Source of the DNA: Listeria swaminathanii
Lineage (GTDB): Bacteria > Bacillota > Bacilli > Lactobacillales > Listeriaceae
Assembly: GCF_014229645.1 (NCBI RefSeq)
Contig: NZ_JAATOD010000006.1
Location: 1-64,000 of the forward strand
Direction: 5' to 3'
DNA length: 64,000 nucleotides
Part shown: positions 1 through 9,892 of the stretch, piece after piece
Position numbering within the stretch: position 1 is the first letter of the stretch
Layout: the number at the start of each line of letters is the position of its first letter
Position numbers and translations under genes: made by a program
The notes under the pieces: generated by a model
The model's database searches: none
What the model saw: the letters and a program-made list of their open reading frames with translations, nothing else
Told to the model about the DNA's origin: nothing

Positions 1-176
1 CTAGCAATTAAATTACTAGTTTGTTTTGTTGAAAACAGCTTTCTGTTTTCTGCCCTGCGATTACCAGTGAGACTTTACGTCTCATTGCTTTTCGTCTTCT
101 TCTTTGTTCAGTTTTCAAAGGTCAGTTAGTCGCTTTCACGCTTGATGCGCGAATGTTTTCATTTGTTTTTTGCGAC
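1..176 (-). other. rRNA operon leader (upstream of a 16S gene lying left of the window)
   Basis: Read on the minus strand, 103-122 gives CTTTGAAAACTGAACAAAG, the boxA-type antitermination sequence found ahead of 16S rRNA genes in Bacillus and Listeria. It is followed by a short hairpin (GAGAC/GTCTC) and a second perfect 8-bp hairpin at 31-50 (GAAAACAG/CTGTTTTC), as expected for the processing stems of pre-16S RNA. The 16S gene itself is outside the window. The identification rests on the boxA match and the strong promoter just upstream. Confidence 0.8.
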
Positions 177-182
177 TTTTAA

Positions 183-211
183 ATCATATCATTTCAGCAA
201 CTATCTGTCAA
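183..211 (-). promoter_or_regulatory. Sigma-A promoter of the rRNA operon
   Basis: The minus strand carries a perfect -35 TTGACA (206-211), a 17-bp spacer and a -10 TATGAT (183-188). It points into the boxA-containing leader, so it is very probably an rrn promoter. The stretch 212-354 is AT-rich and shows no gene. Confidence 0.8.
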
Positions 212-358
212 CAACTTTTTAAAATTAATTTATGAATAAAATTCTTTTAAATCGCTGCTATTGTAGCGCCGAAAACTAATATATCAAGTTTTGAGAAATA
301 TGTCAACCGAATTATGCATAAAATTTAATAAAAATGAAAAAAATTGCAAGAAACATAA

Positions 359-387
359 AAAAACACTTAGCTAGGCTAAGTGTTTTT
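359..387 (-). terminator. Intrinsic terminator after perR
   Basis: An 11-bp stem (AAACACTTAGC / GCTAAGTGTTT, 361-384) has an A-run on the left and a T-run on the right, so it could act in both directions. It lies immediately after the perR stop codon. Confidence 0.8.
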
Positions 388-389
388 GT

Positions 390-836
390 TTAATTATTCG
401 TTTGTTTTTCTTTACAATCTGGACATGTACCGTATACTTCCAGCCTATGGTTGTCAATTTCATAGCCAGTCATGTGAGCTGCGAAGTGTTCTACTTCATC
501 TAAGCCCGGATAATGAAAATCAACTATTTTTCCACAGACATTACAAATTGCGTGGTAATGATTAGAAGTAGAAAAATCAAATCGACTAGATGCATCGCCA
601 TAGGATAATTCTTTAATTAGACCAGCATCGCGGAAAACGCGTAAGTTATTATATACAGTTGCTACGCTCATGTTTGGGAAGTTACCTTCTAAAGACCGAT
701 AAATGTCATCCGCGGTTGGGTGTGTATGTGAGTTAATTAAGAATTCAAGTATAGCATGACGCTGAGGAGTAATTCTTACTCCTGTTTTCTTTAAGACATC
801 TACTGCCTCTTTTAGAGTTGCATTAGACACCGCCAT
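390..836 (-). CDS. perR: Peroxide-stress repressor PerR (Fur family)
   Basis: This is a metal-dependent repressor of peroxide-defence and iron genes, inactivated by iron-catalysed histidine oxidation. The 148 residues match the family length. An N-terminal winged helix (about 1-85, with [11 protein letters not shown]) is followed by the metal/dimer domain. The regulatory metal ligands of Bacillus PerR (H37, D85, H91, H93, D104) correspond to H39, D87, H93, H95 and D106 here. The Asp at 106 is the residue that separates PerR from Fur. Structural zinc cysteines are C98/C101 and C138/C141. The gene has its own promoter with a PerR-box-like site, so autoregulation is likely. The perR/gsaB/ygaE/ygaC neighbourhood is shared with Bacillus. 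Confidence 0.93.
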   Translation of the reverse strand: MAVSNATLKEAVDVLKKTGVRITPQRHAILEFLINSHTHPTADDIYRSLEGNFPNMSVATVYNNLRVFRDAGLIKELSYGDASSRFDFSTSNHYHAICNVCGKIVDFHYPGLDEVEHFAAHMTGYEIDNHRLEVYGTCPDCKEKQTNN

Positions 837-850
837 GCACTCCCTTCCAA

Positions 851-897
851 AAATAATTATTATCTCTATAATACCGGAAATAACGCTGAACTGTCAA
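851..897 (-). promoter_or_regulatory. perR promoter with PerR-box-like operator
   Basis: The minus strand shows TTGACA (892-897), an 18-bp spacer and TATTAT (868-873). Just downstream, 851-865 reads AGATAATAATTATTT on the minus strand and matches 10 of 14 defined positions of the PerR consensus TTATAATnATTATAA. It sits between the -10 and the ribosome binding site, where bound repressor would block perR transcription. Confidence 0.6.
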
Positions 898-918
898 TAG
901 AATGGCTGAATTTATAGC

Positions 919-1860
919 TTAATAACCTCTACTTAAATCAATTTCGTTGCGTAATTTAGTATTTTCTTTCAAATGAATGATATTTTCAAACCATATTTCA
1001 AAGCTTCTGTCTAAATATTTATCCGAATGTCCAGAAACATGTGGTGTGATAGTTACATTATTTGCTTGCCATAAATAGTTACTCTTATCAAGTGGCTCTT
1101 CTGGTAAGACATCTAAATAAAAATGAGCGATTAGCTGTTGCTTAGACGCCTCTTCTAAAACACTTAATTCTACAGCGCTCCCTCTTCCAATATTAATAAA
1201 GGCGGCATTATTTTTCATTTGCTCAAAAAATGACATTGGGTAAATTCCTGTTGTTTGTTCTGTATGTGGTAAAACACTAACAAAGAAATCGGCTAAAGAA
1301 GCTACTTTTTCAATATCAGTCATAGGATAAGTTTCTTTAAATGGTTCTTCAGGATGTCCGGTTGTGTTGATTCCGATTACTTCCATGTCGAATGCTTTGG
1401 CGAACGTTGCTACTTTGGCTCCGATAGCTCCTGTACCAGCAACAACTAATGTTTTCCCAGCTAGTTCTGTAATGGGTTCTTCGCTTGCCCAATTTTTTTC
1501 ATTTTGCATTTTATAGAAGAAAGCGGCTTTTTTGACATGAGCTAACATGAAGGATAAAGCATATTCGCCCATTGGTATAGCGTGAATTCCTCTTACATTA
1601 GCAACCTTTATGTTTCGTTCTTGGATTACTTCTCGTGGCAAGCTATCTACTCCCGCGGAAAAGACCATAATTAATTTTAAATTTTTCGCTTGTTTTATTT
1701 TTTCTTCTGTAATATTGGAGCCGTATGTGACGATAACATCTACTTCTGCTAAATTGGCAAAATGATTTTTGCTTTCATAGTAAAAAGTGTCATCTGGAAA
1801 TTTCTCAGCTTGCAAAGTTTGCAGATGTTTTGGGACATCTAACGTAAATAAAATATTCAT
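919..1860 (-). CDS. D-2-hydroxyacid dehydrogenase, NAD-binding
   Basis: The 313-residue protein has the two-domain layout of the D-2-hydroxyacid dehydrogenase family, which interconverts 2-hydroxy and 2-keto acids with NAD(P). The Rossmann motif GTGAIGAKVA lies near residue 142. It also has the INIGRGSAV segment, the DVLPEEPL acidic segment and the TPHVSGHS histidine that complete the Arg/Glu/His active site. The substrate cannot be read from the sequence. A GGAGAGG-type ribosome binding site precedes the ATG. It is divergent from gsaB across a 142-bp spacer. Confidence 0.8.
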   Translation of the reverse strand: MNILFTLDVPKHLQTLQAEKFPDDTFYYESKNHFANLAEVDVIVTYGSNITEEKIKQAKNLKLIMVFSAGVDSLPREVIQERNIKVANVRGIHAIPMGEYALSFMLAHVKKAAFFYKMQNEKNWASEEPITELAGKTLVVAGTGAIGAKVATFAKAFDMEVIGINTTGHPEEPFKETYPMTDIEKVASLADFFVSVLPHTEQTTGIYPMSFFEQMKNNAAFINIGRGSAVELSVLEEASKQQLIAHFYLDVLPEEPLDKSNYLWQANNVTITPHVSGHSDKYLDRSFEIWFENIIHLKENTKLRNEIDLSRGY

Positions 1861-2002
1861 TTTGCCACACTTCCTCTCCTTAGCTATACTTTCAGTTTAT
1901 GCTTTTTTTCATTTATCGGCAATTATATTGTTTTTTCGATTGCGGCATCTTATTTTTTCGCATAGAATATAGAAGGTATTAAAATTTTGAGGAGATGACG
2001 AA

Positions 2003-3301
2003 ATGGATCATTCAAAGTCAAAGCAATTGCATGATGAAGCACTTTTACATATAGTTGGCGGGGTTAATAGCCCATCTAGGTCAAATAAAGGAGTTGGCGG
2101 TGGAATTCCAGTAACGATGGAGCGAGCTAGTGGCGCTTATTTTTATGATGTGGATGGTAATAAGTATATTGATTATTTAGCTGCATTCGGGCCAATCATT
2201 ACTGGGCATGCACATCCTCATATTACAGAAGCGATTACAAAAGCGGCGCAAAATGGCGTTTTATACGGTACACCTACGAAACATGAAATTACATTTGCGA
2301 AAATGTTAAAAGAAGCCATCCCTTCTCTTGAGAAAGTTCGTTTTACAAATTCCGGGACAGAAGCTGTAATGACTACTATTCGTGTGGCTCGTGCATATAC
2401 GGGACGTGATAAAATCATTAAATTTGCTGGTTGTTATCACGGGCATTTTGATTTAGTGTTGGTGGAAGCGGGTTCCGGACCGTCTACGCTTGGGATTCCT
2501 GACTCTGCTGGGGTAACAAAATCTACTGCAGAAGAAGTTATTACGGTTCCGTTTAATGATCTTAAGGCATTTAAGGAAGCACTCGCTATTTGGGGTGATC
2601 AAGTTGCCGCTGTTTTAGTAGAGCCAATTGTTGGGAACTTTGGAATGGTTGCGCCGGCAGAAGGATTTTTAGAAGCGGTTAATGAACTTGCGCACGCCAA
2701 TGACTCTTTAGTTATTTATGATGAAGTTATTACGGCCTTCCGCTTTATGTATGGCGGAGCGCAAAATTATTTAGGTGTTATTCCTGATTTGACTGCTATG
2801 GGTAAAATTATCGGTGGCGGACTTCCGATTGGCGCTTATGGTGGTCGAGTTGATATTATGGAAAAAGTAGCACCGCTTGGCCCGGCATATCAAGCTGGTA
2901 CACATGCTGGTAATCCGGCATCTATCCTTTCCGGTATTGCTTGTCTCGAAGTTTTACAAGAAGAAGGACTGTATGAGCGTTTTGAGAAATATGGTTCGAT
3001 GCTAAAAGACGGTATTGAGAAAGCGGCTGCTAAACATAATATCGCGGTTACTGTTAACCAAATCGTTGGTGCTTTGACGGTTTACTTTACGGATGAGCCT
3101 GTAACTAATTATGCAGAAGCCGGCGCTACTGACGGCGATTTATTCGGACGCTTCTTTAAAGGCATGTTGGAGGAAGGCATTAATTTAGCTCCTTCTAAAT
3201 ACGAAGCATGGTTCATTACTTCCGCACATTCAGAAGCTGATATTTTAGAAACAATCGAAGCAGTTAATACTGTTTTTGGAAAAATGGTTCAAGATAACTA
3301 G
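2003..3301 (+). CDS. gsaB: Glutamate-1-semialdehyde 2,1-aminomutase (GsaB type)
   Basis: This PLP enzyme converts glutamate-1-semialdehyde to 5-aminolevulinate for haem synthesis. Its 432 residues are the normal length. The PLP-lysine lies in [18 protein letters not shown], and [13 protein letters not shown] and the YHGHFD motif are typical of class-III aminotransferases of the HemL group. The start ATG follows a strong GAGGAG site. Bacillus carries both hemL and gsaB, and the perR-linked copy is gsaB. The same context here favours that name, although a hemL paralogue outside the window cannot be excluded. Confidence 0.85.
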   Translation: MDHSKSKQLHDEALLHIVGGVNSPSRSNKGVGGGIPVTMERASGAYFYDVDGNKYIDYLAAFGPIITGHAHPHITEAITKAAQNGVLYGTPTKHEITFAKMLKEAIPSLEKVRFTNSGTEAVMTTIRVARAYTGRDKIIKFAGCYHGHFDLVLVEAGSGPSTLGIPDSAGVTKSTAEEVITVPFNDLKAFKEALAIWGDQVAAVLVEPIVGNFGMVAPAEGFLEAVNELAHANDSLVIYDEVITAFRFMYGGAQNYLGVIPDLTAMGKIIGGGLPIGAYGGRVDIMEKVAPLGPAYQAGTHAGNPASILSGIACLEVLQEEGLYERFEKYGSMLKDGIEKAAAKHNIAVTVNQIVGALTVYFTDEPVTNYAEAGATDGDLFGRFFKGMLEEGINLAPSKYEAWFITSAHSEADILETIEAVNTVFGKMVQDN

Positions 3302-3349
3302 GTAATATTACTTTATAAACTTGAGAGAAACGTTATAATAGAAGAAGAA

Positions 3350-3379
3350 TGAGCGGGAAAACGAGAAAAATCCCGCTCA
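3350..3379 (+). terminator. GC-rich hairpin between gsaB and the next gene
   Basis: A perfect 9-bp stem TGAGCGGGA/TCCCGCTCA (3350-3358 and 3371-3379) stands 28 bp before the following start codon. No T-run follows, so it may be a weak terminator, an RNA stabiliser or a leader structure. A TATAAT (3335-3340) just upstream suggests a promoter whose transcript would begin with this hairpin. Confidence 0.4.
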
Positions 3380-3407
3380 AATAGTCTATAGAAAGGAATA
3401 ACCTTCC

Positions 3408-4496
3408 ATGAAATTCGGAGCTAGAATTTTGAAAACTGGTATTGCAATTACATTGGCGCTTTTTATCGCCCAACTTTGCAATTCACCTTCTCCATCTCTG
3501 GCAGGCATTTCCGCCGTTTTTGCTATCCAACCTTCTATTTATAGGTCTTATCGAACTATTTTAGAACGGGCACAAGGGAACGTAATTGGAGCCATCATTG
3601 CAATTATTTTTGGACTTTATATTGGTAATGATTTTATTTTAATTGGTGTTGCTTCGATTATCTGTGTTGCTTTATTAATGCAATTTCGTTTGGAGAATAC
3701 GATTGGCCTTGCTGTCGTGACACTCATCATTGTCATGGATTCTCCTGGTAACGACTTTTTAGAAATCGCACTTATTCGTTTTGGAACTATTATGTTAGGG
3801 TTGCTTGCTGCATTTATTGTTAATCTGTTCTTTTTACCACCGAAATATGAGGTTTCATTGTTTCAGTTAATTTATAATACGAATAGTGAAATTGTTCGTT
3901 GGATTAAATTGAATCTTCGTCACGCTGCAGACTTCCCTCTTCTAAAAAAAGATATGGAATGGATGCAAAAACAACTAAATCAAACGCGTAATTTATATGG
4001 ATTGTACCGAGAAGAACGTACTTTCTTAAAGAAAAATGCCATTTCAAAAGGGCGGAAAATTGCTGTTTATAGGCAAATGTTGCTTTGTTCTCAAAAAGGT
4101 TTTGAGCTTTTAAAAATTCAACATCGTTATGAAAATGATTATTTGCAGCTGCCACCAGATAAGCAAGAATTAATTCGCCAGCATATTGATTATCTAACTG
4201 ATAAACATGAACAACTTTTACTAACATATATTGATAAAGTCTCTATTGACCTTGAGTACGTGGAATCTCATTTAGCTCAAGATCCCCAAGATTTGATGCA
4301 ACTTTTCTTGCGTGAGATGGAAGAAACAGAAAAAGATGAGTACGAGGATATGATGGATAAATATCATTTAATGCGTATTATCGCCTCTATTTTCGCCTAT
4401 CAAGAGACTATCGATTATTTAGAAAAATTAATTCATAGCTTTAAACTTAGACACACAGCAGAAAATCAAATTGATATTAATGTTAATGAAGACTAA
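3408..4496 (+). CDS. YgaE-like aromatic acid exporter family membrane protein
   Basis: The 362-residue protein has an N-terminal half with about four to six hydrophobic segments (roughly residues 8-145), then a long charged cytoplasmic half. This layout is that of the aromatic acid exporter / FUSC-like family (DUF939) represented by Bacillus YgaE. The motif AIQPSIYRSYRTILERAQGN is typical of the family. Substrate and role are unknown. It lies downstream of gsaB as in Bacillus. It ends at a bidirectional terminator shared with the convergent ntdp-like gene. Confidence 0.75.
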   Translation: MKFGARILKTGIAITLALFIAQLCNSPSPSLAGISAVFAIQPSIYRSYRTILERAQGNVIGAIIAIIFGLYIGNDFILIGVASIICVALLMQFRLENTIGLAVVTLIIVMDSPGNDFLEIALIRFGTIMLGLLAAFIVNLFFLPPKYEVSLFQLIYNTNSEIVRWIKLNLRHAADFPLLKKDMEWMQKQLNQTRNLYGLYREERTFLKKNAISKGRKIAVYRQMLLCSQKGFELLKIQHRYENDYLQLPPDKQELIRQHIDYLTDKHEQLLLTYIDKVSIDLEYVESHLAQDPQDLMQLFLREMEETEKDEYEDMMDKYHLMRIIASIFAYQETIDYLEKLIHSFKLRHTAENQIDINVNED

Positions 4497-4502
4497 ACAA
4501 AA

Positions 4503-4539
4503 AACGAGCTTGGAGATAAACTCCAAAGCTCGTTTTTTT
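4503..4539. terminator. Bidirectional terminator
   Basis: Stem AACGAGCT-TGGAG (4503-4515) pairs with CTCCA-AAGCTCGTT (4521-4533), with A- and T-runs on the outer sides. It separates two convergent genes. Confidence 0.85.
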
Positions 4540-5065
4540 AACGGTATTCTTTATACTTTTCATACCAAATGTCAATGTAGTCAGGAGAGAATGGACCTTT
4601 TTTGTCCAAAATCCAGTGGCTTAGCACGTCCACATTAGTCTTTAGTATCCGGTCAATCGAGTCCGGGTACTTCATTTGGCGACGGTGTTGTTCGTATTCG
4701 CCTTCATCAAGCAAATGGAACCTTCCATCTGGGAAAACCTTAATATCGAGGTCATAGTCAATGTACTTCAGCGCTTGCTCATCTACTGCAAAAGGTGTCC
4801 CTAGATTGCAGTAATGATAAATGCCATCTTCTCTAATCATCGAGATTACATTAAACCAGTAATCACTATGAAAGTAGCAAATAGATGGTTCGCGCGTTAC
4901 CCATTTACGTCCGTCTGCTTCCACAACTAATGTGTGGTCGTTTCCGCCGATAATAATATTCTCCGTCGATTTAAGCACCACTGTCTTTTTCCAAGTACGA
5001 TGAAGTTTACCGTTATGTTTGTAGCTCTTGATCTGTATTATTTCTTTCTCTTTGGGTAAGTACAT
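4538..5065 (-). CDS. Nucleoside tri-/diphosphatase, DUF402 family (Ntdp/YgaC)
   Basis: The 175-residue protein fits the small DUF402 family of metal-dependent nucleotide phosphatases, represented by Bacillus YgaC and its staphylococcal homologue. The family signature includes the barrel strand [14 protein letters not shown], the [14 protein letters not shown] acidic cluster that binds metal, and the [12 protein letters not shown] segment. The physiological substrate is not settled in the family. The neighbourhood with perR, gsaB and ygaE supports orthology to YgaC. The 5220 side is separated by about 150 bp of AT-rich DNA. Confidence 0.8.
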   Translation of the reverse strand: MYLPKEKEIIQIKSYKHNGKLHRTWKKTVVLKSTENIIIGGNDHTLVVEADGRKWVTREPSICYFHSDYWFNVISMIREDGIYHYCNLGTPFAVDEQALKYIDYDLDIKVFPDGRFHLLDEGEYEQHRRQMKYPDSIDRILKTNVDVLSHWILDKKGPFSPDYIDIWYEKYKEYR

Positions 5066-5219
5066 CCTTTATCCTACTTTCCTCATGTACTATCAAAATC
5101 ATTATTATTATAACATAAGGCAAGACTGCAAAAAAACAATATCGTGCTGAAACGGAACATTTTCCTAAAAAAAGAGTGATTTTTATACAAAATAGCTAAT
5201 TTTTACCTGTTTTACTTTA

Positions 5220-5969
<750 letters not shown>

Positions 5970-7067
5970 TTACTCCCCCTTAAAATCTTGCCAAGCTTGC
6001 CACATTTTTTGATATGGTACTGGAAAAGCAAGCCGCTTCATTTCTTCTTCCGTCGCAAAATACCAATTTTCATTTGGAATTGCTGACTTAAGCGTTGCTA
6101 CACGAATATCCATTTTCCAGACTAAATGAGAAAAAACGTGTTTGATATGCGCAATTGGCTCTTCTTCTAGTAAAACTTCCAAGCCATAATTATGTAAAAA
6201 TTGTAGTTTTGCTACTTCGTCATTTTCTTTTTTAGCGATTTCGATGGTTGGGAATTGCCACATATTGGCTAGCAATCCATTTTCTGGGCGCTTTTCGATA
6301 GCTATTTTGCCATCTTCAGAAACAACGATGATGCTTAATAGTTCTTTTGTTTTCGTTTTTACTTTTTTGATTTTCACTGGGTAATTCGTTTCAACGCCAT
6401 TTTTATGCGCTTCACAAAACGGTTGTAACGGGCAAAGCATACACATTGGTTTAGTCGGCGTACAAACGAGTGCCCCAATTTCCATCAAACCTTGGTTAAA
6501 AGCGGACGGATTTTCTTTGTCGATTAGTTGGTATAACACTTCTTCAAAAATTTTCCGGGTGGATGCTTTCATAATGTCTTCACTAATTTCTAAAACACGC
6601 GCGATAACACGCATTACGTTACCATCAACTGCCGGTTCCGCTTGATTGTAGGCAATACTTAGGATAGCCCCCGCTGTATATGGCCCAACACCTTTAAGTG
6701 ATAAAATCGTTGTTAAATCGTTTGGAACTACGCCAGAAAAGTCTGCCATTACTTGTTTCATCGCTGTTTGGAGATTTCTGACACGAGAATAATAACCTAA
6801 GCCTTCCCAAGCTTTTAAAATATCTGCTTCATCCGCATTAACAAAATGTTCCATTGTTGGAAATTGAGTCATAAAGCGATTAAAATATGGAATCACTGTG
6901 TCGACTTTTGTTTGTTGAAGCATGATTTCTGAGACCCAAATTCTGTACGGTTCGGTATTTTCGCGCCACGGTAAGATGCGTTTATTCGCTTCATACCAGG
7001 AAACAAGTGCTTCTTGAAAAGCGGTTATTTTTGTTTCATCCCATGTTAGTCTCTTCATTTTTCTCAT
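5970..7067 (-). CDS. mutY: A/G-specific adenine DNA glycosylase MutY
   Basis: MutY removes adenine mispaired with 8-oxoguanine. The 365 residues show the helix-hairpin-helix/GPD core with GVGPYTAGAILSIAYN and a catalytic Asp in PAVDGNVMRV. The 4Fe-4S loop has the expected C-x6-C-x2-C-x5-C spacing (CTPTKPMCMLCPLQPFC). A C-terminal MutT-like domain for 8-oxoG recognition follows. Two in-frame ATGs (7067 and nine bases inside) follow a GAGGGG site. The first is chosen. It is the first gene of a mutY-fabL pair and is divergent from the yfhP-like gene. Confidence 0.93.
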   Translation of the reverse strand: MRKMKRLTWDETKITAFQEALVSWYEANKRILPWRENTEPYRIWVSEIMLQQTKVDTVIPYFNRFMTQFPTMEHFVNADEADILKAWEGLGYYSRVRNLQTAMKQVMADFSGVVPNDLTTILSLKGVGPYTAGAILSIAYNQAEPAVDGNVMRVIARVLEISEDIMKASTRKIFEEVLYQLIDKENPSAFNQGLMEIGALVCTPTKPMCMLCPLQPFCEAHKNGVETNYPVKIKKVKTKTKELLSIIVVSEDGKIAIEKRPENGLLANMWQFPTIEIAKKENDEVAKLQFLHNYGLEVLLEEEPIAHIKHVFSHLVWKMDIRVATLKSAIPNENWYFATEEEMKRLAFPVPYQKMWQAWQDFKGE

Positions 7068-7266
7068 TTTCCCCTCGTAATTCTAATAGATTTCTAATGT
7101 GTGACGCTCCAGATGTGTAGTATAATGTAGACAGGGAATAAAATAGTATACCCATTATTAAGCCGATTTCTATTATACAGAATGCTGGCTTAATTGAATA
7201 GTGTTGTGCTCTCATAGGCAACACAACTTGTATTTTTCAAGACCGATTTTAGAGGAGGCAAAGTCA

Positions 7267-8247
7267 TTGGATACTGGCACACATGTAGTAATGGGAATTG
7301 CACTCGGAGCGTTAGCAACCGTAGACCCGGTAGTTGCCGGAAGTTCTCAAGCTGCCATTGGTATTATGACAGCAACAATTATTGGTTCACAGATTCCAGA
7401 TATTGACACTGTATTAAAACTTAAAAACAACGCTGATTATATTAGAAATCATCGAGGAATCACGCATTCCTTGCCGATGCTTGCCATTTGGCCATTACTT
7501 ATTTCATCCATTTTGTATTTACTTTTCCCAGCGGCCACGTTTATTCATTTACTGTTATGGACGTTTATCGCGGTGGGATTACACATTTTTGTAGATATTT
7601 TTAACGCTTACGGGACACAGGCGATAAGACCGTTCAAGGAAACATGGGTCGCATTTGGATTTATCAACACATTTGATTGGTTCATTTTCGGTTCTCATGT
7701 AGTTGCTATTGCGGCTTGGTTGTTAGGTTCCCCAGCACTACCTACGTTTGTCACGCTCTACGTCATTTTGGCACTTTATTATGTGGCAAGATTTGTTACG
7801 CAGCGTATGATTAAACACGCGGTTCAAAACTTAATTCCAGATTCAGAAGAAATCATTATTGCTTCCACAATCCACTTCTTTCAGTGGCGTGTGGCAGTAA
7901 CAACCAAAGATCATTATTATGTAGGTCGAGCTTTCAAACGTAACATCTCCATCTACGAAAAATTTGACCGGTTACCTGTTCCAGATAATGAAATCATTCG
8001 TTCTGCGAAAAAAGATAAAAATCTCGCTGCTTTTATCTCTTTCTCCAAAGTATACAACTGGCGGATTGAGGAAAAACTAGATGGTACTTATGTAACATTC
8101 ACCGATTTACGTTATCGTAGTAATGGGCATTATCCATTTGTAGCAGTTGTTAAATTAGATGATGATTTAAATATTATCTCATCGTACACTGGTTGGATTT
8201 TCTCGACGGAAAAATTATACAAAAAACTAGCACCTGTTAGTATTTAA
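7267..8247 (+). CDS. YfhP-like membrane-bound metal-dependent hydrolase
   Basis: The protein (326 residues from this start) has about four membrane segments in its first 200 residues. Metal-binding motifs THVVMG, IPDIDTV and NHRGITHSLPM are typical of the YdjM/YfhP family of predicted membrane hydrolases. A soluble C-terminal half follows. The start is taken as TTG at 7267 because AGGAGG (7253-7258) stands eight bases before it and the protein then begins DTGTHVVMG, as in Bacillus YfhP. The open frame upstream to 7201 is not needed. Its position next to mutY and fabL matches Bacillus. The substrate is unknown. Confidence 0.8.
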   Translation: MDTGTHVVMGIALGALATVDPVVAGSSQAAIGIMTATIIGSQIPDIDTVLKLKNNADYIRNHRGITHSLPMLAIWPLLISSILYLLFPAATFIHLLLWTFIAVGLHIFVDIFNAYGTQAIRPFKETWVAFGFINTFDWFIFGSHVVAIAAWLLGSPALPTFVTLYVILALYYVARFVTQRMIKHAVQNLIPDSEEIIIASTIHFFQWRVAVTTKDHYYVGRAFKRNISIYEKFDRLPVPDNEIIRSAKKDKNLAAFISFSKVYNWRIEEKLDGTYVTFTDLRYRSNGHYPFVAVVKLDDDLNIISSYTGWIFSTEKLYKKLAPVSI

Positions 8248-8277
8248 AAAAAGACCCGGAATCCGGGTCTTTTTTAT
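8248..8277. terminator. Bidirectional terminator
   Basis: A perfect 9-bp stem AAGACCCGG/CCGGGTCTT (8251-8259, 8263-8271) with a 3-base loop is flanked by A- and T-runs. It lies between the convergent yfhP-like and dUTPase genes. Confidence 0.9.
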
Positions 8278-8739
8278 TTATCTACCTGTACTTCCTACCC
8301 CACCAACACGTGATTCGTTTGCGACGATATCAGTATCTGCAACTAAGTATTTTTGGAATACGCCTTGAGCGACGCGTTCACCAGCTTCAATTACAACTGG
8401 TTCAGATGAGAAGTTTTTGATGGCAATGCCGATATTGCCGTCATTACCTGGGTTACTATAATAAGAAGAATCAATAATTCCTGTCCCGTTACATAGTAAT
8501 AAACCTTTTTTAATACCGATGGAAGAGCGAACATGGATGTTTAACACTTCATCTTCTTGCATATAACTTTTAATATCTGTCCAAAAAATATGTTTTTCTT
8601 CTGGTGCGATAGTTACTGTTTCGTTAGAGAAGAAATCATAGCCAGCTGAACCTTTGTCGCCGCGTATTGGTAGAGATATTGTTTGTTCTGGAAATTTTCT
8701 ACTTGCTTCATTTACTACTTCAAATCCTCTTACTTTCAC
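8278..8739 (-). CDS. dut: Deoxyuridine 5'-triphosphate nucleotidohydrolase (dUTPase)
   Basis: The enzyme hydrolyses dUTP to dUMP, keeping uracil out of DNA and feeding dTMP synthesis. All five trimeric-dUTPase motifs appear in order: AGYDF, RSSIGIKKG, GIIDSSYYSN, ERVAQGVF and RVGGVGSTGR (the P-loop-like arm at the C terminus). The start is placed at GTG 8739 because TAGGAG stands six bases before it; an in-frame GTG nine bases upstream has no spacing from that site. The ribosome binding site overlaps the stop codon of the preceding gene, so the recX-yfhJ-dut genes form a tight operon. Confidence 0.88.
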   Translation of the reverse strand: MKVRGFEVVNEASRKFPEQTISLPIRGDKGSAGYDFFSNETVTIAPEEKHIFWTDIKSYMQEDEVLNIHVRSSIGIKKGLLLCNGTGIIDSSYYSNPGNDGNIGIAIKNFSSEPVVIEAGERVAQGVFQKYLVADTDIVANESRVGGVGSTGR

Positions 8740-8750
8740 TTTGTTCACTC

Positions 8751-8984
8751 CTATTTGTTTGGGTCTTTTCGTTCTACTTGGTGTAAAAAGCTACCGTGGC
8801 GCTCGATTTGCTGACGAACGTAATCCGCCGCGTACTCAGGACCGCGGTACGGGTAACCTGCTTTTGCATAGGAACTTTCGAAATCGGACCAAAGCATTTC
8901 AATCCACCATAAAGCTTTTTCTTTATCTAAATGCGGGTTTTTAGCCATTAATTCCGCCGTTAGTTCATCTAAATACGTATACAA
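8751..8984 (-). CDS. YfhJ-like small protein (WVELL family)
   Basis: A 77-residue protein contains the block ALWWIEMLWSDFESSYAKAG, characteristic of the small conserved YfhJ family named after its WVELL motif. The function is unknown. The TTG at 8984 is chosen as start. GAGGAGG lies nine bases upstream, inside the end of recX, and the codon begins one base after the recX stop. The longer frame from ATG 9014 would overlap recX by 29 bases and has no good ribosome binding site. The gene order recX/yfhJ near yfhP and mutY is shared with Bacillus. Confidence 0.7.
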   Translation of the reverse strand: MYTYLDELTAELMAKNPHLDKEKALWWIEMLWSDFESSYAKAGYPYRGPEYAADYVRQQIERHGSFLHQVERKDPNK

Positions 8985-8985
8985 T

Positions 8986-9795
8986 TCACTCTTCCTCCTC
9001 GAAACTGATTTCATTTTCAGTTAGGTATGATTGAATTGTATCATAAGAAAAACCTTTCTGCATTAGCGATGTGATTGTTTTTTGCTTGGCGATGCTTGGT
9101 TTGTAGCGTTTATTTTTACGCATTGTTTTTTTCACTTGTTTTTGCAAGATATCCGCTTCATCTGCTACGTCTATTTCGCTTGTTGCTTCTAATGCGGCCG
9201 CTTTGGCTAATTCACTCGTGTAGCCTTTTTGGATTAAATCGGTGATGATTTTTTGTTGGAGCATTTTTTTGGCGCTTTTATTGTTTCTTTTCATGATTTT
9301 GATTGCTTGTTTTGTGGCATTTTCGAGCTGGGATTCGTCCGAATATGCTTCGATAACTTGGCTAATGATTTCTCTTGTTAAGCCTTTTTCGACTAATTCG
9401 CGCTCGATGGTTCGCGGGCCTTTTAGGGTTGTTTTTATTTGAGTTTTTGTGTATAGTTCCGCAAATTCAACATCGTTAATGTAATCCATATCGGCTAATT
9501 TTTTTAAAATCTCATCAATCGCAAAAGGTTCCATCTCTTGTTTTCTTAAATAATCACGAATTTCTTTTTCCGAGCGGACGCGATGTGATAAGAAGTTGAT
9601 GGCTTTATTAAGACCTTTTCGGACCATATCGGATTGTTTGATTTCTTCTATTTCAGCCTCAGTGAGCGTTTTTCCTTTCATTAGTTGGTAACGTGCTAAA
9701 ACTTCTTCGTCTACACTAAAGTTGTATTTTTCATCAATAAAAATGTTGTAGCGTTCTTTGTTTTTCTGCTGGACACTTATGGACGTGATTTTCAT
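8986..9795 (-). CDS. recX: Recombination regulator RecX
   Basis: RecX binds RecA filaments and limits their extension. The 269-residue form fits Gram-positive RecX, which has three three-helix repeats. Repeat signatures such as RSEKEIRDYL, KGPRTIERELVEKG and MQKGFSYDTIQSYL are visible, and the N-terminal strand is KITSISVQQKNKERYNIFID. The ATG at 9795 is preferred because AAGGAGG stands six bases upstream; the in-frame upstream codon at 9822 lacks such a site. It starts the recX-yfhJ-dut operon and is divergent from the sigma-B-type promoter at 9836. Confidence 0.88.
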   Translation of the reverse strand: MKITSISVQQKNKERYNIFIDEKYNFSVDEEVLARYQLMKGKTLTEAEIEEIKQSDMVRKGLNKAINFLSHRVRSEKEIRDYLRKQEMEPFAIDEILKKLADMDYINDVEFAELYTKTQIKTTLKGPRTIERELVEKGLTREIISQVIEAYSDESQLENATKQAIKIMKRNNKSAKKMLQQKIITDLIQKGYTSELAKAAALEATSEIDVADEADILQKQVKKTMRKNKRYKPSIAKQKTITSLMQKGFSYDTIQSYLTENEISFEEEE

Positions 9796-9835
9796 AATCC
9801 GCCTCCTTCTCCCCTCTATCATACCGCAAAAATTG

Positions 9836-9860
9836 GTTTTAATACTACTAAAAAGGGAAT
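9836..9860 (+). promoter_or_regulatory. Sigma-B-type promoter of the YfhF-like gene
   Basis: GTTT (9836-9839), a 15-bp spacer and GGGAAT (9855-9860) match the general-stress consensus GTTT-N13-15-GGGWAT. It stands 33 bp before the start codon of the downstream gene. I recall the Listeria orthologue (lmo1694) being in the sigma-B regulon, which agrees. Confidence 0.7.
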
Positions 9861-9892
9861 AAACTAGTTAGGACAATAAAGAGGTGATAAAA

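Noticed and set aside
61..84. Free-standing small RNA near the left edge
   Set aside because: The hairpins lie inside a sequence with boxA and an rrn-type promoter and are better explained as the pre-16S leader.
7201..7266. N-terminal extension of the YfhP-like protein
   Set aside because: AGGAGG is correctly spaced only for TTG 7267, and the family begins DTGTHVVMG there.
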